The notes under the pieces are model-generated. The model did no database searches and was not told the DNA's origin. It worked only from the letters and a program-made list of their open reading frames with translations. This document shows positions 1 through 11,400 of a DNA stretch of 47,869 nt, piece by piece. This DNA is from CAYGUK01 sp964352985 (GTDB taxonomy: Bacteria; Pseudomonadota; Gammaproteobacteria; JAHCLG01). The stretch is from contig CAYGUK010000020.1 in the NCBI GenBank assembly GCA_964352985.1, positions 1-47,869 on the forward strand, written 5' to 3'. The position numbers were made by a program, and so were the translations under genes. Each line of letters starts with the position of its first letter. Within the stretch, counting starts at the first letter, position 1.

Positions 1-1820
1 GTTTGTAATAATCGATGATGCGGTTGATGCGTTTGGATCATGACTTCACCTGGTTGTTGTTCACGCCCCGCACGACCTGCAACTTGTAAAATTAATTGTC
101 CTGTTTTTTCTGCTGCGCGGAAATCACTGCTAAATAATCCCGCATCCACATCAATAATCGCAACTAAAGTAACGTTCGGAAAATGATGGCCTTTCGCCAA
201 CATTTGTGTGCCCACTAATATTTGACTTTTACCTGAGTAAATATCATTTAATAATAATTCTAAACTACCTTTTTTTCTTGTTGTATCCCGATCAATTCTA
301 ACCACACCATAATCTGGAAATTGTTTTTCAAGCATCGCTTGAATTTTTTCAGTCCCCGCGCCAACAGAAATAAGTGTTGGCATTTGACATTTTAAACAAG
401 TTTTGGGAATCGGTTTTGCTGTTCCACAATGATGACAGTGCAACGCATAAGGATCATAGTGAAGCGTTAAATACGCATCACAATAGCGACAATCTGCAAT
501 CCAACCACAACTGTGACACATTAATGCTGGCGAATAACCCCGACGATTTAAAAATAAAATAACTTGATTACCATTTTGTAAATGTTTTTCAATTGTTTTA
601 ACTAGCGGATAAGCAAGTCCTGCTAATAATTTTTGTTTGCGCATGTCTAATATTTTTAATGTTGGTGTAATAGCATGGCCGGCACGAAGACTTAAACGAC
701 AATAATGATAACGTTTTCGTTTTGCATTGTAATAACTTTCAAGTGACGGTGTTGCGCTCCCCAATACAATAGGAATATTTTCTTGTTGAGCACGGATCAC
801 ACTTAAATCGCGGGCAGAATAACGAAATCCTTCGTGTTGCTTAAATGAATTATCATGTTCTTCATCAATAATAATAATGCCTAAATTTGGTAGCGGTGTA
901 AAAATTGCCGAACGCGTCCCAATCACAATCGAGACATCACCGGCTTTTGCTTGTAACCAAGCTTGCATGCGTTCTGTTTCGTTTAGTGCGGAATGAAATG
1001 CTACAATCGGCACATTAAAGCGATCAGTAAAGCGTTTAATTGTTTGTGGTGTTAATGCAATTTCGGGGATCAACACTAAAGCCTGTCGTTTATTTTCTAA
1101 AACATTGGCAATAATTTGCAAATACACTTCTGTCTTACCACTGCCTGTGACACCATCTAATAAAGTACAGTTAAAATGATTTTGTTCAGCAATGACATGA
1201 GCAACGGCCAGTTGTTGTTCTTCATTTAAATTTAATTGCTTGGCACTCATCAAAGTTGTTTTTATTTCAGGTAGAATTTCTTTCGCTTCAATCCAACCTT
1301 GATTAATACATTTTAATAATAAAACACGATTAAAACCTGCTGCTTTAATTTTTGCAAACGTCACACCTTGATGTTGACGACAAAAATCGAGTAATGCTAA
1401 TTGTCTTTTGTTACGTTTATGATCGTTATAATTAAGTGTCATTCCCATTTCTGTCGCCAAAAAAAGACTAGGATAAGTCATATCAGCCGAACGACCTTTG
1501 CGTAAAAAACTAGGCAGGGCCGAAGCAAACACATCGCCTAATGGATGTTGATAATAATTCGCTGCCCATTGGCATAGTGAAAAAAGTGTTTCATCAATCA
1601 GTGGCGTTTCATCAAGAACAGAAATAATTTTTTTTAACCGCTCTGGTGCAACATCAGATTCAGCCACTTGCTCTACGACAATCCCAATTATCATTCGTTG
1701 GCCGAAAGGAATTTTGACGCGCATACCAATTTTAATTAAACCAGCATCGACATCATTCGGCGGTAGATAATCGAAACATTGTCGAATAGGTGTTAGTACA
1801 GCGACCCTGATTACTTGCAT
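1..1820 (-). CDS. priA: Primosomal protein N' (PriA helicase), 3' end cut by window edge
   Basis: PriA is the 3'-5' helicase that reloads the replisome at stalled or repaired forks. About 606 codons are present and the last ~120 residues lie outside the window. The protein starts MQVIRVAVLTPIRQCFDYLP, typical of the PriA 3'-DNA-binding domain. Walker A reads GVTGSGKTEVY, Walker B/DEAH reads IIIIDEEHD, and a cysteine-rich zinc region (CHSCGW...CRYC...CHHCG...CLKC) lies around positions 385-525. The sequence at the edge (RAGREQQPGEV) is the helicase motif VI region. The start at 1820 has no obvious Shine-Dalgarno close by. The gene diverges from ppk1. Identification is firm. Confidence 0.95.
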   Translation of the reverse strand, partial: MQVIRVAVLTPIRQCFDYLPPNDVDAGLIKIGMRVKIPFGQRMIIGIVVEQVAESDVAPERLKKIISVLDETPLIDETLFSLCQWAANYYQHPLGDVFASALPSFLRKGRSADMTYPSLFLATEMGMTLNYNDHKRNKRQLALLDFCRQHQGVTFAKIKAAGFNRVLLLKCINQGWIEAKEILPEIKTTLMSAKQLNLNEEQQLAVAHVIAEQNHFNCTLLDGVTGSGKTEVYLQIIANVLENKRQALVLIPEIALTPQTIKRFTDRFNVPIVAFHSALNETERMQAWLQAKAGDVSIVIGTRSAIFTPLPNLGIIIIDEEHDNSFKQHEGFRYSARDLSVIRAQQENIPIVLGSATPSLESYYNAKRKRYHYCRLSLRAGHAITPTLKILDMRKQKLLAGLAYPLVKTIEKHLQNGNQVILFLNRRGYSPALMCHSCGWIADCRYCDAYLTLHYDPYALHCHHCGTAKPIPKTCLKCQMPTLISVGAGTEKIQAMLEKQFPDYGVVRIDRDTTRKKGSLELLLNDIYSGKSQILVGTQMLAKGHHFPNVTLVAIIDVDAGLFSSDFRAAEKTGQLILQVAGRAGREQQPGEVMIQTHQPHHRLLQ

Positions 1821-1885
1821 ATTGTCAGCATTTTCCCACAAAATTTATCTTATTTTATTGTGTCTGATCCGAAAGAGGAATATAA

Positions 1886-1954
1886 ATGATAAATAATTGT
1901 CTAAACTTAATAGAGATCAATCTCTTATGGTCAGTAATCTATGGAACCGGATGA
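1886..1954 (+). CDS. Possible 22-codon upstream ORF overlapping the ppk1 start
   Basis: This ATG is preceded by a strong ribosome site (AGAGGA at 1874-1879, 6-base spacing). The frame runs 22 codons and stops at 1952-1954, 14 bases inside ppk1 in a different frame. The ppk1 ATG at 1941 has no comparable Shine-Dalgarno. The short ORF could therefore deliver ribosomes to ppk1 by translational coupling, or act as a leader. The peptide (MINNCLNLIEINLLWSVIYG...) resembles nothing I recognise. An AT-rich leader can produce such an ORF by chance, so this is a candidate only. Confidence 0.35.
   Translation: MINNCLNLIEINLLWSVIYGTG
1912..1925. repeat. Perfect inverted repeat AGAGAT-CA-ATCTCT upstream of ppk1
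   Basis: Six-base perfect arms are separated by two bases, 16 bases before the ppk1 ATG. It could be an operator half-site pair or a small hairpin in the ppk1 leader. It lies inside the short upstream ORF. No regulator is identifiable from sequence. Confidence 0.4.
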
Positions 1955-4013
1955 ATTAAGCAAATCAACCTTATATATAAATCGAGAATTAAGCGTATTA
2001 AAGTTTAATCAGCGCGTATTAGCGTTGGCACAAAACAAAGAATTACCCTTGCTTGAGCGACTCCGTTACTTATTTATTTGTAGTGCTAATTTAGATGAAT
2101 TTTTTGAAGTGCGTGTCGCTGGCTTAAAAAGCCAACTAGTGTTCGGCCGGCAAAAAACAGGCGCCGATGGTCTTTCGGTTGAAGAAGTTATGGAAAATAT
2201 TTCAACTATCACCCATGAACTCATTAATTCAATTTATGATTTATTAAACACAGATTTAATACCCGTGATGCAAGCCAATAAAATTTATATTTTGGATGCG
2301 GATAGTTGGACACCAAAACAAAAAACTTGGGTAAAAAAATATTTCAAACAAGAGATTTTACCTGTGATATCTCCGATTGGTTTAGATTTAGCGCATCCAT
2401 TTCCACGTTTGGTTAATAAAAGTTTAAATTATATTGTGTCGCTAGAAGGTAAAGATGCGTTTGGACGTGATAGTGGTTTAGCCGTTGTTCATGCGCCACG
2501 GATTTTGCCACGGGTTATTCGTTTACCCGCGCGTTATTGCGAAGAAGGTGAGTATTACGTTTTATTAAATTCCATTATTAATGCTTATGCCAGCGATTTA
2601 TTTGGTGGCATGCAAGTCACTGGCTGTTATCAATTTCGTGTTACACGAAATAGCGATTTATTATTAGATGAAGATAATATCGAAGATTTAGCCAATGCCC
2701 TTAAAAACGAGTTATTTTCACGGCGCTATGGTACGGCGGTGAGACTCGAAATTGCGAAAGATTGTCCGAATGATATTGCAAAATTTTTATTAAAAAAACA
2801 CACCTTATCTGACAATGAGCTTTATCGCGTAAATGGTCCTGTTAATTTAACACGGTTTAGAACATTATTAGATTTAAACAATAATCTTCATTTAAAATTT
2901 CCAACTTTTACACCGGGATTACCGGATGGTTTAGCACATAAACACGATGTTTTCGAAGCGATTCGACAATCAGATATTTTATTGCATCATCCTTATCAAT
3001 CGTTTACACCTGTGATTGATTTTATTCGTCAAGCAACAATCGACCCCGATGTCTTAGCTATTAAATTAACTCTGTATCGTATCGAAAAAAATTCGGCGAT
3101 GGCGAATGCATTAATCGATGCGGCTCATGCCGGAAAAGAAATTACCGCGGTGATTGAATTACGTGCTCGTTTTGATGAAGAAAGAAACATTGAATTTGCC
3201 AATCGTTTACAAGAAGCCGGTGCGTTAGTCATTTATGGTGTTGTTGGTTTTAAAACACATGCCAAAATGATGTTAGTCGTGCGCCGAGAAAATAATCGCT
3301 TAACTCGTTATGTTCATATTGGGACTGGAAATTATCACGCGAGAACCGCAAAACTCTATACCGATTTTGGTTTATTTACTTATAATGAAGAAGTCACCAA
3401 TGACGTTCATGAAGTGTTTCAACAATTAACCGGTATGGGCCGCCCCTCAAAACTAAGTGCGCTACTGCAATCCCCCTTTACGATTTATAAAAAAATGATC
3501 GAATTTATTAATCTCGAAATAGAACAAGCTCAAGCTGGAAAAAAAGCTCATATCATTGCCAAAATGAATTCACTCACTGAATCAAGTATTATTCAAGAGT
3601 TGTATCGCGCTTCCTGCGCAGGTGTAAAAATTGATTTAATTATTCGCGGGATTTGTTGTCTACGACCTGGCATTAAAAATATTTCTGAAAATATTCGAGT
3701 ACGTTCTATTGTGGGTCGTTTTCTCGAGCATTCTCGAGTTTACTATTTTTATCAAGGTGGCGAAGAAAAAATTTATTGCTCCAGCGCAGATTGGATGGAA
3801 CGTAATTTGTTTCATCGCGTGGAAGTGTGTTTCCCTATCTTAGATAAACAATTAGCAAAACGCGTAAAACAAGAAGCGCTCGATCTTGCTTTAAATGATA
3901 ATTGCCAAGCATGGGAATTACAAAGTGATGGTGAATATAAATTGGTAACAAATAATAAAGAGCCACTTTCCATGCAAGAGACATTGTTAAAAACACATTG
4001 CTATCAATCATAG
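1941..4013 (+). CDS. ppk1: Polyphosphate kinase 1
   Basis: PPK1 polymerises the gamma phosphate of ATP into inorganic polyphosphate at the inner membrane. The 690-aa length is normal for the family. The N-terminal domain has YINRELSVLKFNQRVL and the SANLDEFFEVRVAGLK segment. The catalytic half has ELRARFDEERNIEFANRL and RYVHIGTGNYHARTAKLYTD, which carries the autophosphorylated His. The C-terminal part has CSSADWMERNLFHRVEVCFP. Start 1941 gives the expected N-terminus but lacks a clear ribosome site. It diverges from priA and is followed after 9 bases by a small membrane protein gene. Confidence 0.96.
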   Translation: MEPDELSKSTLYINRELSVLKFNQRVLALAQNKELPLLERLRYLFICSANLDEFFEVRVAGLKSQLVFGRQKTGADGLSVEEVMENISTITHELINSIYDLLNTDLIPVMQANKIYILDADSWTPKQKTWVKKYFKQEILPVISPIGLDLAHPFPRLVNKSLNYIVSLEGKDAFGRDSGLAVVHAPRILPRVIRLPARYCEEGEYYVLLNSIINAYASDLFGGMQVTGCYQFRVTRNSDLLLDEDNIEDLANALKNELFSRRYGTAVRLEIAKDCPNDIAKFLLKKHTLSDNELYRVNGPVNLTRFRTLLDLNNNLHLKFPTFTPGLPDGLAHKHDVFEAIRQSDILLHHPYQSFTPVIDFIRQATIDPDVLAIKLTLYRIEKNSAMANALIDAAHAGKEITAVIELRARFDEERNIEFANRLQEAGALVIYGVVGFKTHAKMMLVVRRENNRLTRYVHIGTGNYHARTAKLYTDFGLFTYNEEVTNDVHEVFQQLTGMGRPSKLSALLQSPFTIYKKMIEFINLEIEQAQAGKKAHIIAKMNSLTESSIIQELYRASCAGVKIDLIIRGICCLRPGIKNISENIRVRSIVGRFLEHSRVYYFYQGGEEKIYCSSADWMERNLFHRVEVCFPILDKQLAKRVKQEALDLALNDNCQAWELQSDGEYKLVTNNKEPLSMQETLLKTHCYQS

Positions 4014-4022
4014 AGATAATTA

Positions 4023-4232
4023 ATGTTTATTGTGATAACAAGTAGTCTACTCGCCATCGTGAGTTTTATTATCACGGTTTATTATTTGCTGATGGAAAAA
4101 AAAGTACGTCAATCTAATGAAAAACTGGCTCGTCGCTATCAACGATTTGCTAAACTTTATGCTTTAGTTTTTATTATTGCAGCAATGATTGCATTGACTC
4201 AATCTGTGATGGTGTTTGGGAACTCTTGGTAA
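4023..4232 (+). CDS. Small two-helix membrane protein, unknown function
   Basis: The 69-aa protein has two hydrophobic segments (about residues 3-23 and 46-65) joined by a basic, polar loop (MEKKVRQSNEKLARRYQRFAK). This suggests a hairpin in the inner membrane with a positively charged cytoplasmic loop. It begins 9 bases after ppk1 and is preceded by GAGAT, so it is probably cotranscribed with ppk1. It ends 3 bases before the stop of the converging MFS gene. I do not recognise a family. Coding status rests on position and amphipathic pattern. Confidence 0.6.
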   Translation: MFIVITSSLLAIVSFIITVYYLLMEKKVRQSNEKLARRYQRFAKLYALVFIIAAMIALTQSVMVFGNSW

Positions 4233-4235
4233 TGA

Positions 4236-5489
4236 TTATGTTAAAGCATTAGTGCCAATCCAAATTGATTTATATTTGACAATCAAGAATAAAGGAATAA
4301 TTGACACTGCAACAATAAACCAATAAATATGTTGGATGGTAATATGGTGACTCATCAAACTCATCAAACTAAATACCACAATAACAAACAGAGCTAATAC
4401 GACATTAAAGCAAGATTGAACCCGACCTTGGAATTCAATATCAGTTCGTTTTTGTGCCTCAGTAATAATAAGCACCCAGCAACTTACACCGAACCCTATA
4501 AAAAAATACATCAATGTTGCTAAATAGATATTTTTATTAATACTAAATAAAAATAAACCAATAGAAATGATCGATGCGCCAATAAAAATTATTCTACCTA
4601 CGCCAAATTTAATAGAAAAATAAGTTAATAGAATGCTACCCAAAATCATCCCCAAAGTCATTCCAGCTTCTATCCATCCAAATTCAATACTATTAGCATG
4701 TAAAATATTTTTGGCAAAAGGAGCAAGCAATACTGGTGCCGTCATAAAAGAAAGCATCACGAATAATTGCGTCCAATAAATTATCCGAATTTCCTTTTCA
4801 TGAATTAAGTATTGTATTCCTTTTTTAAAATCAATAAACATATTTTTTAATGAGATTGAACTTGCTGATTGAGTGGTCTCAATAGATTTTAAATTCCTTT
4901 TATTTATTTTATAAATAAAAGCACACGCAACAAACATTAATATACCGATGGTAAAATAAGATAGACTCATGCCAAAGAGAAACGCTAATATCCCCGCAAC
5001 TCCCATACCTAATAGATCACCAGCTTGATAGCCAAAGTCTAAATTAGCATTAGCAATTAACAAATCATCTTCATGGACTAGTTCACGAATAAAAGAAATC
5101 ATTGTTGGTTCATAAAAAGCATTCATCGTTCCAAGCACGAGTAAATATAAAATAATATAAACAAAAGGAATTATTTTATATTGTAGTAATGCTATGGCTA
5201 ATAATACACTAATGATCCCACCCAATAAATCGAGTGTAAAAATAATGTTTTTTCTTTTAAATCTATCAGCAACGACACCGGCTATTGGTGAAAATAAGAT
5301 ACTCGGCAACCAAAAACAAAAAAAACCCAAGACAACTGCGGAAACTGTATTATGATGTGACACGATTAACCAAGCACTGATCACATAACTTATCCCTAAC
5401 GCAAACGTCGAGAATAGACATGAAATAAAATAATATCGATAACCTAATTCTTTAAAAATTACGAGTCTTTGTATTAAATGATTTTTCAT
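4236..5489 (-). CDS. MFS exporter of the NRPS operon (EntS-like, MFS_3 type)
   Basis: The 417-aa major facilitator protein has about 12 hydrophobic helices and the loop signature GVVADRFKRKNI between helices 2 and 3. Its make-up resembles drug and siderophore exporters of the MFS_3/EntS group. The start codon overlaps the NRPS stop (ATGA, 4-base overlap), so it is translationally coupled as the last gene of the operon. The likely job is export of the peptide product, or self-resistance. Substrate is inferred from context only. The gene converges on the ppk1-linked small ORF with 3 bases between stops. Confidence 0.85.
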   Translation of the reverse strand: MKNHLIQRLVIFKELGYRYYFISCLFSTFALGISYVISAWLIVSHHNTVSAVVLGFFCFWLPSILFSPIAGVVADRFKRKNIIFTLDLLGGIISVLLAIALLQYKIIPFVYIILYLLVLGTMNAFYEPTMISFIRELVHEDDLLIANANLDFGYQAGDLLGMGVAGILAFLFGMSLSYFTIGILMFVACAFIYKINKRNLKSIETTQSASSISLKNMFIDFKKGIQYLIHEKEIRIIYWTQLFVMLSFMTAPVLLAPFAKNILHANSIEFGWIEAGMTLGMILGSILLTYFSIKFGVGRIIFIGASIISIGLFLFSINKNIYLATLMYFFIGFGVSCWVLIITEAQKRTDIEFQGRVQSCFNVVLALFVIVVFSLMSLMSHHITIQHIYWFIVAVSIIPLFLIVKYKSIWIGTNALT

Positions 5490-8400
5490 AGTTTATCCAC
5501 AATTATATTAGTCAAAGCGCGTTTAATTTGAAGTGCTAAATCACCAGCATGTTGTCTATCAAGCATTTCTAAATGCTCGCCTTTTACAGGGTATTTCACG
5601 ATTTTTTGTTTTGAAACTGCTTGAAATGTATCAATCGATTTTTCAATTGTGTCTGATTTAACAGAGTAGAGATAATTAATTTTTCCATCATAACAATCAC
5701 TTGGTTGACAATTTAATGTCATTTTTGCTTGCGCTTCAAACACCTTTGAAAAGCCTCTGGCAATTTGGTTTTTATAATTAATGCTAATATCACTATCAGG
5801 AAACAAACTATTGCCAATAGTTTTCAAAGGGTCAAGAGCATCACTTTCATTTATTTCTATATTAAAAATAGTTTCAAATGCAATAAGTAATGCTTGGTCA
5901 GTATTTTCCTCACCAATAGCTTCTTTTAGTGAGCCCACCTGATCAAATGCACCATCAATAAGGACTAAATTAATTGCAATATTCTTTTTTTCTAACCGAC
6001 AAGCAATATCAAATGCGATATTACAACCAAAAGAATGTCCAACAAGAAAGCATGAAGTAGACTTTAAATCATTTTCAATAGCATCAGAGTAACACGAAAT
6101 TAAGTCATCTAAATTCGTATGAGGTTCTTCTTTACCATCTAACCCTTTTGCTTCGAGTAATTTAAAGCAAAATTCATCAGACAATTCATTTGCTACATTA
6201 GCATAAGCCGCACAACACCCAATAATACCAGGAAGAAAATAAATTACAGGCTGAGAATTATTCGACTTTGTCATATTCACCAAAGGTGTCCACTTCGCAT
6301 TTGTATTTTGATCGATTAATGTTGCAATATATTGAATTGTGAAATTTTCCATTACATCATTTAAACTAAGATTGATATTGTATTGTGAATTTATTTTACC
6401 TAAACATCTAATGGCTAAAAGTGAGTTTCCACCATATTCATAGAAATTAACATTCACGCCTAAAGGCTCTGAAATGTTTAACAGTTCTTGCCAGATAGTC
6501 CTTAATCTAAATTCATTCGGTGACATTGCAATTATTTTTTTGTTTTCAGTAATAGTTGATTTTGGCAAACGATGTAAGTCTATCTTTCCATTTTGAGTAA
6601 GTGGGATTGTATCCATTAATACAAAAATACTTGGCAACATGTAATGCGGTAATTTTTGGGTTAGATTTTCCTTAATTTTTTTAAGCGCTGTGTTTTCATG
6701 GATATCTCCCCTCAATTCAACATAAGCAACAAGTCGATCATTATTTTCTAAAACAACACAAGCGTTGTTAATAATATCGATAGATTTTAACTGATAGAGA
6801 ATTTCATTTAGCTCTATGCGAAAGCCTCTTAATTTAACTTGTTTATCGATTCTACCAAAATATTCCAAATTACCATGATGGTTCCATTTAACAAGATCAC
6901 CCGTTTTATATAAACGTACATTGCCTTTGCCGTCGAAATCATGAAAGATAAATGCTTTATTTGTGAATTCAGCATTATTAAAATAACCCCGAGCTAAACA
7001 ATCGCCACCAATATATAATTCTCCAACTGCACCCAGAGGTTTTAATCGCATATTTTTATCTAAAACATAACAAGTTGTGTTTGATATTGGACGTCCGATA
7101 CTTGTAGTAGAATTATCGATAAATTTAAATTGAGTCGCAACAATTGTTGTTTCAGTCGGTCCATATTCATTATACAAATTAATTTTTCTATCGAGGAATC
7201 GTTTTACTAATGCATTATCACAAGCTTCAGCACCCGTGATCACTGTTTTTAACGTAGTCACTTTTTCAATATTATAGGCCGTTAGAAAACTAGGTGTCAT
7301 ATCTAAATGTGTGACTTGTTTATTAATAAGATAAGAATGTAATAAGTATTCGTTTGCCAGGAGCTCTTGGGGACACAAAACTAAACCAACCCCAGATAAC
7401 AAAGCTAATCCAATTTGTTCAATTGCTGCATCAAATGCGATTGAATGAATTAGTGCAATTTTATCTTCTGAATTTAGCATAAAGACTTGACGTTGATGAT
7501 AAATAAAATTGATGAGACTACGATGTTCTATCATCACACCTTTTGGCTGCCCTGTCGTTCCTGAAGTGTAGATTACATATAACAAATCATTACATTGGTT
7601 AATCATATTTAATGATAAAGTGGAACAAACATAATAATCACTCTCATCCATATGAATACAATATAAAAACGATTGAGGTGGCATTCTCTCATCAATAATA
7701 AAACAAGTGACATTTGCATTCTTTAAAATATAATTTATCCGTTCTAGGGGTGTATTTGGATCAATCGGTAAAAAAGCATAACCTGCTTTAATAATTCCTA
7801 ATAGAGCAATAATGAAATTTATGTTTTTAACACAGCTTATCGCAATGATTTTAGACTCATTTTCGATTTGATTATTTTCGATATATGATAAAATATAATG
7901 TGCAAATTGATTTGAAGCAACATCCAATTGTTGATAAGTAATTTCATTTTGTTCATCAATCACAGCTAATTGAGATGGTTCTTGATTTACTATTTTAGAA
8001 AAAAGTTGTTGGAAACAAGACTCCTGAGGATAGCAATTTTTTGTTTTATTATATTCAGCTATTTTTTTCTTATCATCTTCATTTATTAATGTTAAATTTT
8101 GAATTTCTTGCTGTGTATTATTAATTACTTGATAAAGTAAAAATTTAAAGTGCTCCGAAAATCGTTTTATAGTCCCCAAGTTGAATAAACTTGTCGCATA
8201 ATTAAAATTTCCCGAGATAATGTTGTTGTTTTTTTCAAAGGATAACGTTAAATCAAATTTCGCTGTTCTATAAGCTTGGTAAATAGAAATAGGCTCAAAT
8301 AAATTGATTTCAGAATTTAATTCTGTACTCTCTTCGACATAATCAAACATGACTTGAAATATACTATGTCGACTATCATCCTTTGGCGGTTTTAATGCGG

Positions 8401-11400
8401 TAACCACTTTTTCAAAAGGGACTATTTCATGAAGCTGTGCATTTATAAATGTTTGTTGTACATCAAGTAAAAAAGAATGAATCGTTGCTGTTAAATCAAT
8501 TTTTTGCCTTAAAACTAAACTATTAACAAAATAACCAATTAAAGATGCTATTTGTTTTTGCCGTCGATTACTAACAGGTATGCCGATAATAACATCATCT
8601 TGATTAGCATAATCACTTAATAACAAATAAAAAACACTCAGTAAAATCGTGTAATTACTCATATTTAATTCTTTAGCAAGTTTATCAACACCCAGGCTCA
8701 TTTCTGGAGAAAGTGTGAAAAAAAAGTCATCCCCTTGATAATCAAATTGAGCAGGTCTTTGCTTATCAATCGGTAAGTCTAGTAAAGAAAAGTTATTTAA
8801 ATTGTTACACCAATAGTTTAAGTGTTGTGAAAAGCTATCTAATTGCAATTGATTTTGTTGCCATAAAGAATAATCTTTATATTGAATTGAAAGCGGAGGT
8901 AAGTATAATTCTCTGCCTTCAGAATAGTGTAAATAAAATTGATTTAATTCATGAATTAAAATTTGAGATGACCAACCATCAAATGCAATATGGTGAATAT
9001 TCACTAAAATATAATTTTTATTATTACAGTGCAGGATCACTGCACGAATTGGACCTTCTCGCAGAAGATCAAAAGTCTGGGTACAATATTTTTCTAAGCA
9101 ATCTTCCCAATCATTTAATTTAATCGCCATTTTTTGACATTTGAAAACAGGTTCGTTAACAACTTGAATATCAGCACCATCACTATCACGATTAAAAGTT
9201 GTTCTTAATATTTGATGCCTTTTTACAATACTCAATAATGTTTTTTCTAGTGCGTCTAAATTCATATTTAATGGTAATTGAAATAACATTGGAACATGAT
9301 AAGCACTTTGATCTTTATTAACTCTTTCTAAATACCATAAAGATTCTTGAGCAGAAGACAAAGGATAAGACGTTAATCCTTGAGGTGTGATTGCATTTTC
9401 TATTTCAAAAAGTTTTAAATTATCTACGATATTACGTATATTTTTATGGTGAAAAATTTGACCTACCGTAATTTCACGCTTGATAAACTGTGTCATCAAA
9501 TGAGACGCTCGAATCGCTAGTATTGAATTTCCACCCAATCGAAAAAAATCATCAACTAGACCAATGTTCTCTTGCTTGAGTAAATCCGACCAAATCTTAC
9601 AAAATTCAATCTCTGTTGCTGTTGTAGGAGGGATATAATTACTCTGCTCAGCTAAAATAGAAGGCTTTGGCAATGCCCTCACATCGATTTTTCCTGAGTT
9701 ATTTAAAGGAAAATAAATCACGGGAATGAATACTGATGGAATCATGTAATCTGGCAATTTGGATTTTAAATATTGAATAATAGTTCTTTCATTCAAGCCA
9801 TGTTCAACAACAACATAGGCAATTAAATAATTAATAGCATTACCTTTATTAATCTGAACTATCGCTTGCTTAATATTGTGATGGTTTAATAACACTTTTT
9901 CAATTTCATTTAATTCAATTCGATGCCCATTAATTTTAACTTGCTGGTCACTACGTTCAATATATTCAATTAAACCATCTTTTCGACGTTTTACTATATC
10001 ACCAGTCTTATACATTCTTTTATTTAAATTATGATATTGAAAGGGATCCGAGAGGAAAGACTGCTGAGTTAATGTCGGTTGATTTAAATAACCGCGAGCT
10101 AGCGATATCCCGCCAATATATAACTCACCATGTATTCCAATGGGGCATGGTTGCATATATTGATCAAGAATATAGAGATTAACATTAGAAATCGCATGAC
10201 CAATGGGGATATTATCATTAGAAAATAATTGTTTCCCATTTTTAAAGATAGTTGCATGCGTTACTTCAATACAAGCTTCAGTTGGGCCATAAGTATTTAT
10301 AATATCAAATCCCAAATCAACAGGCGGTAGCAATTTTGCTTTTTCTCCACCAATTTTTAAAAGTTTTAGACAGTGATTTTTAGGCCAGTCAATCGTAAAC
10401 AGAATTTCAGCCAATACCGTTGTCATATCACAAATCGTAATTTTTCGATCTATTATCCAACGCTGTAGAACCGATACATTAAGAATAGTTTTTTTATTTG
10501 CAATAAATAACGAAGCTCCAGAACAAAGACAAGGCCATATTTCGCAACCAAACGCATCAAAAGAAAAAGAAGCTAAGCTGCTAAATCTGTCATTTATAGA
10601 AATACCAAGCGCAGTTTTATAATATAAAACTAAATTTGTTAAACTGCGATGTTCTATTAAAACGCCTTTTGGTTTTCCGGTTGTTCCTGAAGTATAAATG
10701 ACATAAGCCAAGCTTGATGGCTTAATATTTAAATTAAAAGAATTTATGTTTTGACTATAGTTAATATCATCGATACAAATCGTGGTATATTCTTCACTAT
10801 TATATAAATGAGTTAATTTATTTTGTGTAAGCAAAATCTTGCAATTCGTATCTTCTAAAATATAATTTATCCGTTCAATAGGTAAAAAGGGATCTATCGG
10901 AACATAAGCAGCCCCCAATTTCAAAATTGCTAGAAGCCCAATGGCAAGTTCCAAACCTCTTTCCAAGGAAATTGCGATCATTTGATCAGGTTGAAATGAA
11001 TCTTGATGATGACGTTCAAATGTCGCTACTATATTTTGCGCTAAAATTGTTGATCTAATATCTAATTCTTTATAAGTAATTTCCTCCCCCTGAAATTCAA
11101 CTGCGAGTTTGTTAGGATAATTTTTAACTTGTTCAGTAAATAATGAGATGATACTTTTTTCATTTTCAACATGAACTATACTTTCTGCTTTCACTAATCG
11201 TTGAAATTCAGATTTAGAAAGCATAGACAAAGACATGATTGGCGCATTAGTTTTATCAATAACTTCCTTTAATAAATAGATAAATCGTTCCTGCATTAAT
11301 TGAATAGTTTCATATGAAAATAAATCAGTGCAGTATTCAAATTCTAGTTTTATATCATGTGGCTCAATGGTCACTGACAATGATAAGTCAAACTTTGCAC

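Noticed and set aside
8827..9123. Plus-strand open frame of 98 codons inside the NRPS gene, and similar ones at 12984, 13680, 14189, 18321, 19803 and 21435
   Set aside because: They lie opposite strongly conserved NRPS domains, have no family resemblance, and are expected by chance in long AT-rich genes.
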